DNA of 64,000 bases, taken from Ailanthus altissimus (Eukaryota; Streptophyta; Magnoliopsida; Sapindales; Simaroubaceae). Below are positions 1 through 12,339 of this stretch, piece after piece. Where the stretch lies: positions 18,915,001 through 18,979,000 of the forward strand of contig OX327683.1 in NCBI GenBank assembly GCA_946807835.1, written 5' to 3'. The notes under the pieces are model-generated. The model was not told the origin of the DNA. It saw only the letters and a list, made by a program, of their open reading frames with translations, and searched no databases. Made by a program: the position numbers and the translations under genes. Every line of letters begins with the position of its first letter. The first letter of the stretch is position 1.

Positions 1-1135
1 GGGGAACTTGACGGTAAACCATTCCATGAAGCAATGAAAAAAAAGTACAATGAGGAAGAAGCAGAAGAGAGAGCTTCGGAATTGTGCTCATTGTGGGAGG
101 AGTATCTTAAGGACCAAGACTGGCATCCTTTCAAAGTTGTTATGGTCGAAGAGAAACATCAGGTGTGCATTTCACTGATCTCATAAATTTGGCTCTATTG
201 TTTAATTCTGATTAAACTCTGCTTCGAAGTAAATATCTTTGTGCATTCAGTGAATTATACCTCTGGAATTCTGGAATGGACCTTGCAAACATATTAGGAG
301 AGTTTTTTTTTATTTCTGTTATCGACTTTTCCATTCTTTTACATGAATATGGGAAGAAATGTGACTGTAAGAGTACATGCATTATAATTTTGATGTTCTA
401 GTAACTTCTCTCCCTCTGTCTGTGCTCCATGTGTTTTCAAACAAAATTTACAAAAATATTTGCCGCCAACTCTGTCTCTGCAGCTGGCCATTGATTATCC
501 TCTCTCTTATCAAATTTGAAAAGGTTTAACTTTTAATATGTTTAGCATGGTTGTTCCTTGCTACCACGTAGTACTTACGAAATTTGCTGGGCATGAAATT
601 GTGAGTGTGATAATCATAAGTCATCTGAGAATCATGGCAATGTCTTCTCTGTTGGCTTAAATTTATGTGTATGCATGTGCATGTGCTTGATGGCTATATG
701 TTCTTTGAAACAAAAGTTTTAAGAACTGCTCGAAATTTCCTGCAAATTTTACTGGTAAAACATTTGACTGGCCCAAATTCTATGTTAATATTAATTTCTC
801 TTTATGCTTTTTTTGTTGTGAAAACTTGCAAGCTCCTTGTTACCCTGCTTCCATTAGAATATGAAATAGTAACATTATGTGTGGTACTTGTTCAGGAAAT
901 AATAAATGAAGAAGATGAAAAATTGAAAGGTCTGAGGAAAAAGATGGGCGAAGAAGTGTACAAAGCAGTGACTACAGCTTTACTGGAGATCAATGAATAC
1001 AATCCTAGTGGTAGATATATTACCTTAGAGCTGTGGAGTTATAAAGAAGGAAGAAAAGCTTCACTACAAGAGGGAGTTTCATATTTACTGAGACACTGGA
1101 AAGTGTTAACTACACGCAAAGGAATAATTCTTTGA
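1..1135 (+). CDS. FDM: FDM/IDN2-like XH-domain protein, 3' end (two exons)
   Basis: This is the C-terminal end of a plant XH-domain protein. The family (FDM1-5, IDN2) has a zf-XS finger, an XS domain that binds double-stranded RNA, a long coiled coil and a C-terminal XH domain, and it acts in RNA-directed DNA methylation in the nucleus. Only the XH domain is visible. Exon 1..162 reads GELDGKPFHEAM through ELCSLWEEYLKDQDWHPFKV, the most conserved XH block. The donor is CAG|GTGTGC, and the acceptor TTCAG at 894-895 opens exon 896..1135 in phase 0. That exon carries EEDEKLKGLRKKMGEEVYKA, EINEYNPSGRY and LWSYKEGRKASLQE, and stops with TGA at 1133-1135. The 54 + 79 residues fit the family's C-terminus and show no stop or frameshift. 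The 5' part lies outside the window. An AATAAA at 1196-1201 could be the poly(A) signal. A longer ORF starting at 665 is an artefact of reading through the intron. Confidence 0.88.
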
Positions 1136-1613
1136 AGGTATCATGTTTCATGTTTAAGTTTTTATTACTGAATATCTACATCTGCAAAATTAGGAAATAA
1201 ACATTAGCTATTTATCATCGCTTCAATATTTAGACTCTGTTTCTGCTTCAATATTTAGACTGGTTCTTATGTCGAAGCACTGGTTCTGGTTACAGGAAAT
1301 GATGTATCTATTTGCTACATGGAGCTTTGTACTCAGAAACTTGGAGGCATGATATGGTACCACCATGGGCGTGAATCAGTTGCTGGGTCATAAAGTGACA
1401 GTCATGTTTTAAAGCATTGATTCTCTGTAAATTATTGTACTCTGTATTGAGATTTCTGGAAATAACCAGTATTCACGTTAACAGAATGTAGCTCTGAAAC
1501 CGTTGGTAGTGCTAGGAAGAGACGCTGAACTATAACCTTTAATAAGTGATTTTGACTTCAAGTTTTTCCTTTGTCCCAATTATTAATTAAACCCAAAAAA
1601 AAAAAAGGTTAAC
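1136..1613. other. 3' flank of the FDM-like gene, no further gene seen
   Basis: This holds the 3' UTR and downstream flank of the FDM-like gene. An AAG|GTATC step right after the stop could be the donor of a 3' UTR intron, but no acceptor can be fixed. A 13-bp tandem duplication around 1223-1261 repeats the phrase CTTCAATATTTAGACT. A poly(A) tract at 1595-1606 marks the edge of the next element. No ORF of note is present. Confidence 0.5.
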
Positions 1614-4600
1614 ATTTTAGTTTTTATTTAAACCAAGATCTTACGTAGAGGGATTCATTTTTCTATTTTTTTTGTAAGACTTGGGAGAGGAATTCTAACT
1701 TAGGATCTTGATAAATATGGAAAGGTGTGAGGGGCTTAGCACGGATCTCTTCATTAGTCTTTATCTTAATTGTTGTAGAAGTTTTTAAACAAGAAAGAAT
1801 AAGAATAAGATGACATTAACAATTTACGTTTACAGTAGACTAAGCAATGGTATTCTTTTAGTTCAGAGAATAAAAAACACTCATAATAGTTATACTCTAA
1901 CACTTATAATACTTATACTCTAATGCATATAGCACTCATAATATTTAATGCATATAAGTATTTAATATTTATTTAACTTTTTATTCTTTTTTAAGATTTT
2001 TTTTAATGTTTAATGAATCTTTAAGGAGTTACAAAAGTGTATATAGTGTTTAAAAAGATCTAATAAATTTTAAATTTAATTAAAATAAAAGTCTTTGGGT
2101 GTAGAAGTTTAAAATTCACTTAAAAAATCAATTTGAACTAACTGAATTTCTCTAAACAAGTAATGCTAGGGTGTTCAGCATCCAACGTTGGGGCATTAAT
2201 GTGACATTTTTGCAACACCGCAGTGTTCTCTGATAACACGAGGGCATTGGACTCTCTAAATCTAGGTTGGGGCGTTTTAATCTTTCAACGTCAGGATGTT
2301 CAGACCTATACACCCCTCTTTATTTTCTCAAGTCCCTCCTTACTTTTGGTTCTACGTTTTGTTTGTTTCTCATATAATCTTCGTGCAGTAGACTTCGTTT
2401 TGTCTCTTCATTTGGTATTCATCTCAATTCATGCTCATACATAATTGTTGAATTATTAATTTCAACCAACCTCTTTTTGATTCAAAATCTCTCTATAAGA
2501 ATGATTTTTGATCCATTTACATAAATGCTCTTTCAATTAGAATTGATTATAGTTAAGTCTTCATTAAAATTTAACTCATCATTGGCTAGTAACGTTGGTC
2601 TCTAAAGGTACAAATGCTCATTCCATATGGTATAGATGCCATGCATTCTCCTTTTACCCTCATCACTTCGATGAGTTTGATTTTAGATGTCGCCTTATGG
2701 TTTGCTTTGCTTGATCACCGTTTTTTGGGCCACCAATAATCGTCTCAGTAAACACATAGAACCACTACTTGTGCTTCTCACCTTTCATCATTATAGATCA
2801 TTTTCTTACTCTTAATATTCATTTTTTTACTCGAATCAAATACCTTATTTATTTAGTTGATTCAAAATCTCTCTATAAGAAAACTTTTGGATTCATCCAC
2901 ACTAATGCTCTATCAACTAGAGATGAATCCAGTTAAATCTTCATCTAGACTTAACTCATCATTAGCTCATGACTTTGGTCTTCAAAGGTACGGATATTCC
3001 TCGTATAAGATATGGATTCATGCTTTTCCTTTCGATCTTTATCACTTCGGTGAGTTAATTTTGAATGTCTCCTTGTGGTCTGCATTACTCTAACACCATT
3101 TGTTAGGCCACTAATGCCCGTTTCAGTAAGCACATAAAGCTATTCCTTGTGCTTTTCACCCCTTTATCATTATTTTATCTTTTCCTACTCTCATTATTTC
3201 TTATTCAACTCGAATCAAATATCTCTCTTCATCTAGATTACCTAGGAATATCAAGTTCCTCTTAAATTTAAGAACATACCTTACACCTTATAAGTTTTAA
3301 GCTTCTTATCATGCATCCTTATCCTTATGTCCCTAACCCTATAACCTCATAAGCCATATCGTTTTCCATTAGTACTTTACCTCTAATGACTTTATAGTTT
3401 GCAAATAATGATATATTCAGACACATATAAACATTATATTTATAATTTAGTATCCATTCTCCATCTCATTGTTCCCTCAGAGGTTACTAAAGAATCTATA
3501 AAAAGAAGAAACCTGTAGAGCCATAACATAACATTTCTTCTTTTTGCTATTAGCTGCGTGAGTTTCCTCTAAGGCTGAGTCTAACTATTTTTTCACTAGT
3601 AAAGCCATAACATTTACCTTTTATAAATTGAAGTTGTTTATCCTATTGAACTTCTCTATATCTTACTTGAGTGTTGCCATGATTAATTCTTCATTTGCTT
3701 TACAATTTAACTCTTTCACCTATGCTCTATAATTTGCATTTCAACCTAGTTTATGATACCAGTTTGTTAAATGAAACTAGGCTTAACACTAATCTCTCCT
3801 AGCAATTAGCCTTTGCCCTAATATCAAAATAATTATTGCGAAAGATTTTAATCATAAGCAAAATAAGAGCAAGAAAGAGAAAGAACAAGATCAATAAAAA
3901 CACACACAATCAATTATGTAGTTTGACACTAAAAACTTATGTCCACGATAGATTAAAGGATCCTAACCTCTTTTATTAATTCTTTAGAGATTATAAGGAA
4001 TATGGGATAAATTACTCTCAAATGATCTATTGATGCTCATTTTGTTCACACAAGAACAAAAGACACCCAACAGTAGTTTCACTCTAATGCACTTAAACAC
4101 TTAGTGTCCACTTAACTCTCTATTTTTTCTTGGAGTATCTTTTAATGCTTAATGAATCCTTAAAGGTTACTACAAGGGTTATATAATATTTATAAAGGTT
4201 TAATAAATCATACACCTAATTAGAATAAAAAATTTTGCATGTAGGAATCTAAAACTCATTCAAAAAAATCAATTTGAAACAAAATTAAAATTTTTCGATA
4301 AGCAACTATAGGACATTTAATATCCAACATTGAAATGTTAATGCGACTGTTTCACACTGGGGTGTTAATGTGACTTTGTCGCAATGTCGTGACCTTTTTT
4401 GGTAGCATTTGAGTGTTAAACTCTCTAAAATTTACATTGATGCATTCTACTTTTTAATACCAAAACGTTTAGATTTATACATCTTTTCTTATGCTTTCAA
4501 ACTCTTTTTTATTTTCAATTTTGTATTTTATTTTTTCTTCATACGACTTTTATATATTAAATTTTATAACTCTTTAATTTATATTCATCTCAATTCATAC

Positions 4601-4637
4601 TAAATATAATTATTGAATCGTCAATTTATGATTTCCA
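1614..4637 (-). mobile_element. Non-autonomous LTR retroelement (no coding internal region)
   Basis: Two similar direct repeats flank about 1.3 kb of non-coding DNA. The clearest shared part is about 1990-2464 against 4130-4637, for example the phrases GTTTAATGAATC and AAATCAATTTGAA and the LTR tail ending ATCTCAATTCATAC/G. The inner edge of the right copy is TGTTAA at 3765, next to TGATACCA at 3754-3761. That is the complement of the TGGTATCA primer-binding site for initiator tRNA-Met and fixes the element on the minus strand. A TTAAC occurs at 1609-1613 and at 4638-4642 and would be the target-site duplication. It gives LTRs of 851 and 873 bp, but the outer left 300 bp do not align well, so the left edge is tentative. 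The size and absence of gag-pol suggest a LARD- or TRIM-like element. It lies between the FDM-like gene and its decayed copy. Confidence 0.6.
2478..3230. repeat. Two-unit tandem repeat of about 380 bp
   Basis: Both units begin with TTGATTCAAAATCTCTCTAT (2478 and 2858) and end near CTCGAATCAAATA. They share landmarks in the same order: GCTCT.TCAA.TAGA, TTAACTCATCATT, a Pro/Ser-like C-rich stretch, then TTGTGCTT.TCACC. Identity looks like 75-80 percent, so the duplication is old. It forms most of the internal region of the surrounding retroelement. Short ORFs across it are not conserved between the two units, so it is not coding. Confidence 0.75.
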
Positions 4638-4759
4638 TTAACTCAAATAAGTGAAATCGAAATAATTTTTAATAATGGTATTATTGTCACCCTCAAATAA
4701 TATCTGAGAAAACAAGTCTTCAGACTTTCAGCAATTTACACTAGTGTCTACGTAAACGC

Positions 4760-5040
4760 CCCCCTGAGTCCCGAGGCATGACCTAAATTTACCGCGTACT
4801 CTTCATGCGCTTGCATTGAGAAGCGTCCACGTGTATGTCCATTTCAGCTTTGCTTCGAATCCAATTTTGCCACGTGACGATTGGCGCTTGGCACTCAGTA
4901 CTAACACTCGTCTTGTGCTACGTTTCTTTTAATACTGCATTTCACTTTCCGTTCTTCAAACGTTTTAAGCGTTCCAAAGTTCACGAAACTCTCCACTTTT
5001 CTTTGAGTAAAACCCGGGTCCAATCTTCTTAAAGTTGTTC
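4760..5040 (+). promoter_or_regulatory. Relict promoter and 5' UTR with two G-boxes
   Basis: This is a less AT-rich stretch just upstream of the FDM pseudogene exons. It holds two CACGTG G-boxes, at 4828-4833 and 4871-4876, within 50 bp of each other. It then becomes C/T-rich, as plant leaders often are, ending near a possible 5' UTR donor at about 5100 (GGTAGGTATG). G-boxes bind bZIP and bHLH factors. That this was the promoter of the degenerate FDM copy is an inference from position and composition. No TATA box is convincing. Confidence 0.4.
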
Positions 5041-5674
5041 ATATTTTGTGTTTTATTTGGCTTTTTTCATCCATTTTGAGATATGGGCATCATGGGATGG
5101 TAGGTATGTTATCATGAGTTTTCGCCATTTTTAGAAGCATATGCTTTGCTGATTTTGGATGGTCAAGTTTCTTTTGTATGTGTAAAATATGTGTATATAG
5201 CATGTATATATGTGTGCTTTTGTTTATGAAGATGCAGGTTGTAGACATTTTGTCAGCTTGCCTTTAGTGTTGCTGAAATGCTTTCTTTGGAAGCATTTTC
5301 ATGTCTAATTTCTAGTATTGGGTTGAAATAGATAAAAGTACCCTTTGGGAGAAAAAAGATAACAATTGGAGTATCTTTCTTTCTTTCCTTTTTTTTTTTT
5401 TTAAAAAAAGGACTTAGATGTTTTATTGTGCTTTTAGCATTATCAAAAGGACAGTAGCCAAAACTTATTTCGTGACAATTTTGACAGTGTTGGGTTGAAA
5501 TAGATAAACAAAGTTTTCATGAAATAGACCAAAAAAGAAAGAGTTAGAGATTGCTTTTTAAAGAAGTATTTTACCTGAATTTTACTTAAAGTTGACAACT
5601 TTTTGTCGACAAAATATTGAGGCTGATATCTAGTTATTTCTATATATCCATTTGATCCTTATATTTGCTTGCTT

Positions 5675-8600
5675 CTATATCAAAGAGTTAACTTGGACAA
5701 TCACAATCATGAAGAGGACGACCACAAGTATGAAAAGGCTCATCCCTATTGTGAAGAGGAGCTGAAGAAAGACAGCCATCTTGAGTGTCTTAAACAGAAG
5801 ATTGATTACAAAAACTAGCAGTTGTCTGAGATGGAACATAAGTTGAATGACACAAATGCAACAGTTCATAGACTTATTATTGGCCTTACGGAGAAGGTTA
5901 TGAGAAGTGACAGAAGATTATTGGAGTTTGAGCATACGTACAATGAATTGGAGCGGAAATACAATGAGAAATCTGCAACTGTGAGACAGTTGATGAATGA
6001 GAAAGGTAAGACTTTTTGAAGAATATATTCAAGGTATGTTATGGAAGAAATAGTTGAATTTAATGTGGATTGTTCTTGTATAAGTGAGAGCTTTAGTAGG
6101 TCTTAGGAGGGTGTTGAAACTAGTTGAGGCCTCTAGACAGCCACTGAATGCCTTGAAGTATCATGTTTTTTTACAGCCTTCTAAACATGCATAAATAAAT
6201 TTTTTATGTTAGTTGATTTTCCTTTACTGGTTTTGTGATGAAGCATGTGAAATCATTATTCTTAATCATTCCTAAGGCCAATCATATTGCATAAACAGAA
6301 ATTATTAGGCCTTGCCAAAGATGACTTTGGCATTTTATTTTCCACGCTGACTGCATAAAGTATGGCGAATTCTGGGTTGAGCATGGTATGGTTGAAATTA
6401 TTCTCAAACCTCCAATGACACATCATTAAGAAAAAGCATGCATCAATTTTTCTGGATTGCATAAACTAAGAACCTGAATTCTTTAGTTTGCAAAATATTC
6501 TTCTTGTCACACATCTATTTTACATCTATCAAACATGTAAAAGTGGTTGTCCATATGAAAGCATAAAAGATACACTATCTACGGTATTTATTAATCATTT
6601 TTTTAATTGCTTCATGACACTGCAATCTATCTTAAACTATCAAGAATCAAAGTGTGTATGGGTGAATGGATCTTTTGATCTATTAACTTCTCTTTATCAT
6701 CAAACCTATTCTGAAATCATCCTCCACAATGCAGCCTCATGGAGGTAATTCTCTCCTAGAATAAAAGATAAACTCGCCCAGCAGTTAGATCAATTTTATG
6801 ACTTTGTTTTGACTGTATTTTCCTGACTTTAGTAAACATATTTCTTCAAAATATTATGGTCTTAATTTTCAGAAATCAATAAGGAGCAGTCCATCAACAT
6901 TAACCTGATGAATAAGATGGTGTCACAAACAAGAGCTTGAGCAGCAGCAAACCAAAAAATTTGAGAAATGCTAGGCCCAGCACGATTTGGAGAGGAGAAG
7001 TTTAATGGATCAGATAGAAAAGGTTGGTATAAAGTTCTGCAATGTGCCTGAGACATCCTTGGAAATCTTTTGCACATTTTGTAGTAGAAAATCCTCTTTC
7101 AGATTCAGTCTGATTGTACATTTACATGCACATGATATTGAAAAAAAGAAAGTTAAAGCATATAAAACACTGATGAAAAGTTGTAACGAGCCTTCAGCAA
7201 ATGTTTGGTCTATCATCCTATAAATAGTTTGAAGTCTGTTGAGCTGTTTTCCTCCTTAAGATGTATTTAGTAATATCTTGAGGAGACTTTTACAGAGTAG
7301 CTGGAATGGTTCTCCTGAAGTTTGCAAAGTCATAAGCTAGAACAAACTAAGAATTCTCTTGCATAATGATCACTGTTGGTAGTCCTACCAGTGAACTGAA
7401 CTGTGAGTCTTTGCTGAATCTTAGAGCCATCAGCTATGGTGAGATTTTGCTTACGTTTTAGACTAACTTCTGGTAACATTAATCCCAATCCACAAAAACT
7501 GCTCCGGTGTTCTGCTCTGTAACTAACAAAAACAATTTACACACTTCTCTCGGACCTGTAACAACCCCTGGATATGGCCTTTTACCCTAGCCAAGTGATG
7601 AGTCAGTAATACCCAAATCTCCTGAAAACCGAAGAAACATGATGTTTTTTTAAAGTTACAAGGTGTATGCTTCACAATTTTTTTGTTTACGAATATTTTG
7701 GACAAGGCACCCACAACAATACGTGGAACACACAAGTTGTAGTCATCTGATTTACTGCAAGATGTTTATTTTCTGTAAGCGTTTGAATTTCTAGACCTCC
7801 TTTTAGTTCTTCCATTCAAGGTCACTATTGACCTGTTCACTTCAATTTTGGTGGGAGCAAAAATCACCATATGTGAGTGCAAATGCATCATGTTTGCTTG
7901 TGATTTACTTTATGGTTACCTGTATCTTAATTTTCTAATATTGCTTATCTGTAGCTTATATTTTACTATATTTTTTCCTTTATATTAGTACTTATTAGAG
8001 CTTTATTATGACTCTGAAAATAGGTTGTTTCTTGAAATTTTACCATAAGTATAAAAAATTTCTGTAAAGTGATCACCGTTTGGATTATAACTGATGCAGC
8101 TAAAAGGGAAGTTGCAAAATCAATTTCCAACAGCGAGTAATTTGAATGATAAGATCACAGCAGTGAGTAAGCAGATAAAGACAAAAAAACAGAAGAGTTG
8201 CAGAGATTCAAAAGCCTGAATTGTGTACTTCTGGTGAAAGAGTTGAACTCTAGGGAAGAACTGCTGGATGCTCGCAAAGAATCAGTAAGTGTATATTACT
8301 TGAATATTTGAAATGTAGCTCATTAAAATTTGAAATTATCTTACCATTTGTACATGTTACCTTTTACTTTGCTAAAATCATCTTCAAATCAAGCAGCAAA
8401 TATGTGATGCTTAATGGAACAGTTTCCGAACATTGGCCTTGTAGGGTCTGCAAGTATGTTGAATAGTCGCTTGATGCTTGTAATTAGACGAATGGGGGAG
8501 ATTGATAATAAGGCTTTTGATCGCATGTGCTTAGAAAAGTTCTCTGATGGAGTCTGGTAGGGTACATCTGCAGAGCTATGTTCAAAATGGCAAGAATATG

Positions 8601-9931
8601 TGAACGATTCTAGTTGGCAACCTTTCACGCACGTTGAAAATGCAGCCAAGCTGCAAGTACGTATATACACCTATTTACCTATATGATTCTAAAATTTTAA
8701 CGTGGCATGTTACTATAAACAGGTAGGTCATCGGTGGTAGGATTTTTATTGAAAATATATTACTAAATAAGCTCATAAAAACCACCTCTTATGGTGTATG
8801 AGTTGGGTAGTTACTGGCTTACCATGTAACCATATCATTATTAACTTTGTACATTGCTTGAAAATTACTACAAGTAGGTGACCGGATTTGTGTTGGAAAA
8901 TAGATAATTGAGTTGGCAGACAATGGATGGCTGCCTGATTCAAATCACTCCATTTCTTGATATATATGTCCAGGAGTAGTCACCAACTTTGCCTCATGAA
9001 TTCAAGAATTGAGAGTAATAGTGATAATAGTCGCTTTTCAACTTTTGTAAGTTGCAACCAAAACTGTTAGAAGCTCAGAAACAAAAGAAAAACAAAACAA
9101 AGCCATTTAGATCCTCCTCTTCCCTCTATCAAGCTATCAGCAAAGAGTTTTGTCCCATATTTTCTCCTGCAACGGGTTTTATGAATAACACTGGTTTGGA
9201 CCATATTAGACCACAACTTAGACAGGAAACACTTAATGATAAGTTTTGACCTAAGAAACAAAGAATAAGAGAGTAGTTGTGGGACTGGAAAGATGAGTGC
9301 CAAGATTTGGAATTTTAGCCTTTTGAATTGTTGTTATGTAGTTTATATTTGACTAAAATAAACATTAAAAATAAATAGATTCCCTTCAAAGCTATGAAAT
9401 TTCAATTCTATATCAAAATGAATGGACCATGTGGGTCTTGCATAAAGTGAAAGTAAAAGTGATTTTCCTGAATGGTGCCGGTAATGGAGAAAAGAAATCC
9501 ATCGCCTCAGTTGCAGTTATAGTTTAGGCCTTAATAGGATATGGTTGTTTAAAGTTATAACCATTTATTTTTATATACTAAATGGAGCAATTTGTTAATT
9601 TTCTTACATTAAGCATACTTAGTGATCAGTTTTTTCAAATGCTGGGGAAAATAAAATTGGAATTGTTTTATTTTCCTTAACATCATTTTAGAAATATGTC
9701 ATGTTTTCCATCAAAACTCCTGAGAAATTGCAGGTAATAATAAATGACGATGATGAAAAATTGAAAAATTTGAGAAATGATCATGGTGAGGCATTGCTGG
9801 AATTGCATGAATATAATGCAAGTGGGGGATCTCCTGTCCCTGAGGTTTGGAATGTTGAGGGGAGGAGAGCCACCATGAAAGAAATTACTCAATACATAAT
9901 CAAGCAATTAAAGACTCAAAAACGTAAATGA
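5675..9931 (+). pseudogene. Decayed FDM/IDN2-like gene copy
   Basis: Several exon remnants of an FDM-like gene lie in order on the plus strand. About 5690-6015 encodes coiled coil (LKQKIDYKN, stop, QLSEMEHKLNDTNATV, then NELERKYNEKSATVRQLMNE). 8180-8282 encodes EELQRFKSLNCVLLVKEL and SREELLDARKES before a GTAAGT donor. 8410-8659 is the first XH exon (VIRRMGEIDNKAFDRM, an in-frame TAG, then SAELCSKWQEYV and SSWQPF), ending CAA|GTACGT. 9734..9931 is the last exon (INDDDEKLKNLRNDHGEALL, ELHEYNASGG, EVWNVEGRRATMKE) with its own TGA. Compared with the gene at 1-1135, the last exon lacks about eight residues where VYKAVTTA should be, and the XH exon has a stop. No zf-XS or XS domain was found. Some exons may still be transcribed. 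It is most simply a tandem duplicate of the upstream gene. Confidence 0.75.
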
Positions 9932-11561
9932 AACTTAATGCAGTGCTGGCACCAGAAAATGCATTTAAGTATATGTACTTTATGCTTCTCATGTGGGTTA
10001 TTGGACTTGCATTTTTATTTCTAACAGATAGGAATATATATGTTGTTTTGTCCAGATTTGAAGTGTTGAAGTTCCCTTAAAAAGCTCTCTTTTATTAGTG
10101 TTTGGAGAACATAGTTAAAAAACATATATATATCTGTGACTTGAGACACTTTATTTTATTGCTGGTTCGCTAATAAAGCTACAGTTAGATTCTTATGTTG
10201 GATCACGAGGCCATGGAAAAAACTAACATGTTTAGATTCATATTCAAGTAGATGATTCTTTAAAGATGAAAGATGATTTAGCTGCACTGCCCAAGTTAAT
10301 TACGTAAAATAAGAATGGTCCTATGGATAGTTATGCATGGCTGCCACAGATGGTAAGAATTGAGAATTTGCTGTGCAAACTGAGAACCATATATGTGACA
10401 CCTAGCTGAAAACCTCTCTCTCTCTTATTTTCCTTGGCACAACTTTATTAACTGCCTGAAACTTTGTAATTGTCCTCTCCATTCCTACATATTTACATTT
10501 TCCCCTCTACTTCTCTCTCCTTTGCTTTTGCTCAATTTTGCGTCCCTCAAAAGCTTCATTCCTTCTGCTCCTGTATCCAGCTAAGTTTATGAAGGTTCCC
10601 CTTCCACGACTAAATGAAGCCACCACCATTTCTGTCGCCAATCTAGTTGTGGTTTGCTTCCTAACAATTGGAGTGGAATTTATTAATGGTGATCGCCTCA
10701 GATTTCAATTCCTTAGTTCAGAAATTCTTCATACAATGGCTAAAGTAAATTTTTACTCATGAAATATTTGCTGTAGATGATTTCAAAATTATGTTACTGC
10801 TTTGTATGATGCATCATTGATTAAATTCCTACTAATTTGTCCTAGTTACGCAGGTGGGTGCAGCTAGAAGTTTATATACAGCATTTTAAACATGTGTGTC
10901 TGCGGCCAATGTTGAAATGAGTACAGAAAAGTTGCACTTTCATCGGTAGGAAGCTTAACCAGGAGAAGGCATACTACTGAAATATAGGCCATTCATTTCA
11001 GAAACATAGGTTTGTCAAAGTTTCAACTATTGCAGGAGGTTCTGATGGGATTATTCCTCACTTATCTTGTTTCATTTGTGCCTGATATTGCTCTTCAGGC
11101 AAGTAGCTTTAAGTATGACTGGTTACATGGCCTAACCCTTATATGGTGATCAGTTGTGCAAATTCAGTAAACTGTAGACTGCAGCCTTGTTAAGCTTGTT
11201 CTATCTGTTTGTAATGACAAAAGAATGCTGTGTTCCCATGCCTTTGGCATTGTCACTGCTTAAAATTTTTGCGCAGATTGTATCTGCCAAGTTTTGATAA
11301 TTCATAGCCATGCACAAAGCTAATGAAATGATCAATGCGTTGTGCATTAAAACATTTGCCTGAAATATAAGAATGACGTGTCCTCCTATATTATTTCAGG
11401 AAAAAAAAAAGAGTAGGAACATATTAATTTAAATTGTTTATTTAAAATGATCTTAATTTTTAGTCATTACTCATTAGGTTTATTCAGTCCGAGGTAAATA
11501 TAGTTGAGAAATTGAGGAATTTAGCAACTATAATTGCTAAAGTCTAGCTTTAGATTTCTAT
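9932..11561. other. Intergenic, with one possible orphan exon
   Basis: No recognisable gene. A pyrimidine-rich patch at 10410-10560 and an ORF at 10538-10762 without known motifs look leader-like. At 11036-11098, exactly 63 nt between a GCAG acceptor and a CAG|GCAAGT (GC-type) donor read 21 hydrophobic residues starting EVLMGLFLTYLV, as a membrane-segment exon would. Its partner exons were not found, so this may be a gene remnant or chance. The remainder is AT-rich with no repeats that I can match inside the window. Confidence 0.35.
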
Positions 11562-11960
11562 TAGGAGTAGGCAAATTCGAGTCTGATTTGAAAATTTTCA
11601 AATCATTCTCAAATTTGATCGGGACGGAGAAAAATATCTCGATTAGGATATTTGTCCTAACTCAACTTCAAATTGGAATGAGTTGAGTTAAGAATTTTAA
11701 ATATTTTTTTAATATCAAATTTTCATAGATTGTTTTGGGATAGATTAGGTTGGGTCAAAAATTTTCATTCAGAACGTTGTTGTTTTGAACGGATTTTTAA
11801 AATAAAAAGATTTTGCGGGTAAAATTTTTTTAAATTTGACCTGATCCATTCGAAACAAATTTTTTTTATCATAAATGTGTTTTGACTTTAATTTCGTTCC
11901 CGTCCCAATTTAAATTTTTAGGACAAGTTGAATCGGGAACAAAAAAAACACCCACCTCTA
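11562..11960. mobile_element. hAT-type MITE candidate
   Basis: A 399-bp AT-rich block has imperfect terminal inverted repeats: TAGGAGTAGGCA on the left and the complement of TAGAGGTGGGTG on the right. This is the familiar TAGGGGTGGGCA style of plant hAT MITEs. The interior has GGGTTGGGTC- and CGGGAAC-like phrases typical of these elements. Flanking octamers (ATTTCTAT and ATTTGTCA) agree at five of eight positions, a weak sign of an old 8-bp target duplication. There is no coding capacity. Confidence 0.5.
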
Positions 11961-12009
11961 ATTTGTCATTAAATTAAAAGAAATTAATAACAAAACATTT
12001 ATGTACTTT

Positions 12010-12250
12010 TGTTAAATAAAAAATTTAAGTAAATAAATTATTTGAAATAATGATACGTGTATATATATAATTAAAATATAAAATTTGTATTTTAGTGATG
12101 TGATATTTTGAGAATTAATTATTGATTGGTATTGAATAATTAAAAATAAAAAATAATTATTTAATAAGTGATAACTTATATTTTATTATATTCTAATAAT
12201 GTATATGTAGCGCTACTTATATTTAAGTTAAAATATAGTGTCAATTCATC
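12010..12250. repeat. AT-rich MITE-like dispersed repeat
   Basis: The core phrase ATATAATTAAAATATAAA is shared with stretches near 35685-35715 and 43395-43420. Surrounding bases are also alike and the block has inverted short repeats. It is probably one member of a short non-autonomous family. The ends are not resolved. Confidence 0.35.
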
Positions 12251-12339
12251 ATTCTTTCTATATAATTTATGGCTCAAATTTTTTGTTTAATTTAAAAATA
12301 AAAAAGAAAAGGATATTACAAGGGTGTTAAGTTATATGA

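Noticed and set aside
665..1135. ORF of 156 residues read as one exon
   Set aside because: The first 77 residues come from an intron. Only the part from 896 matches the XH domain, after a clear acceptor.
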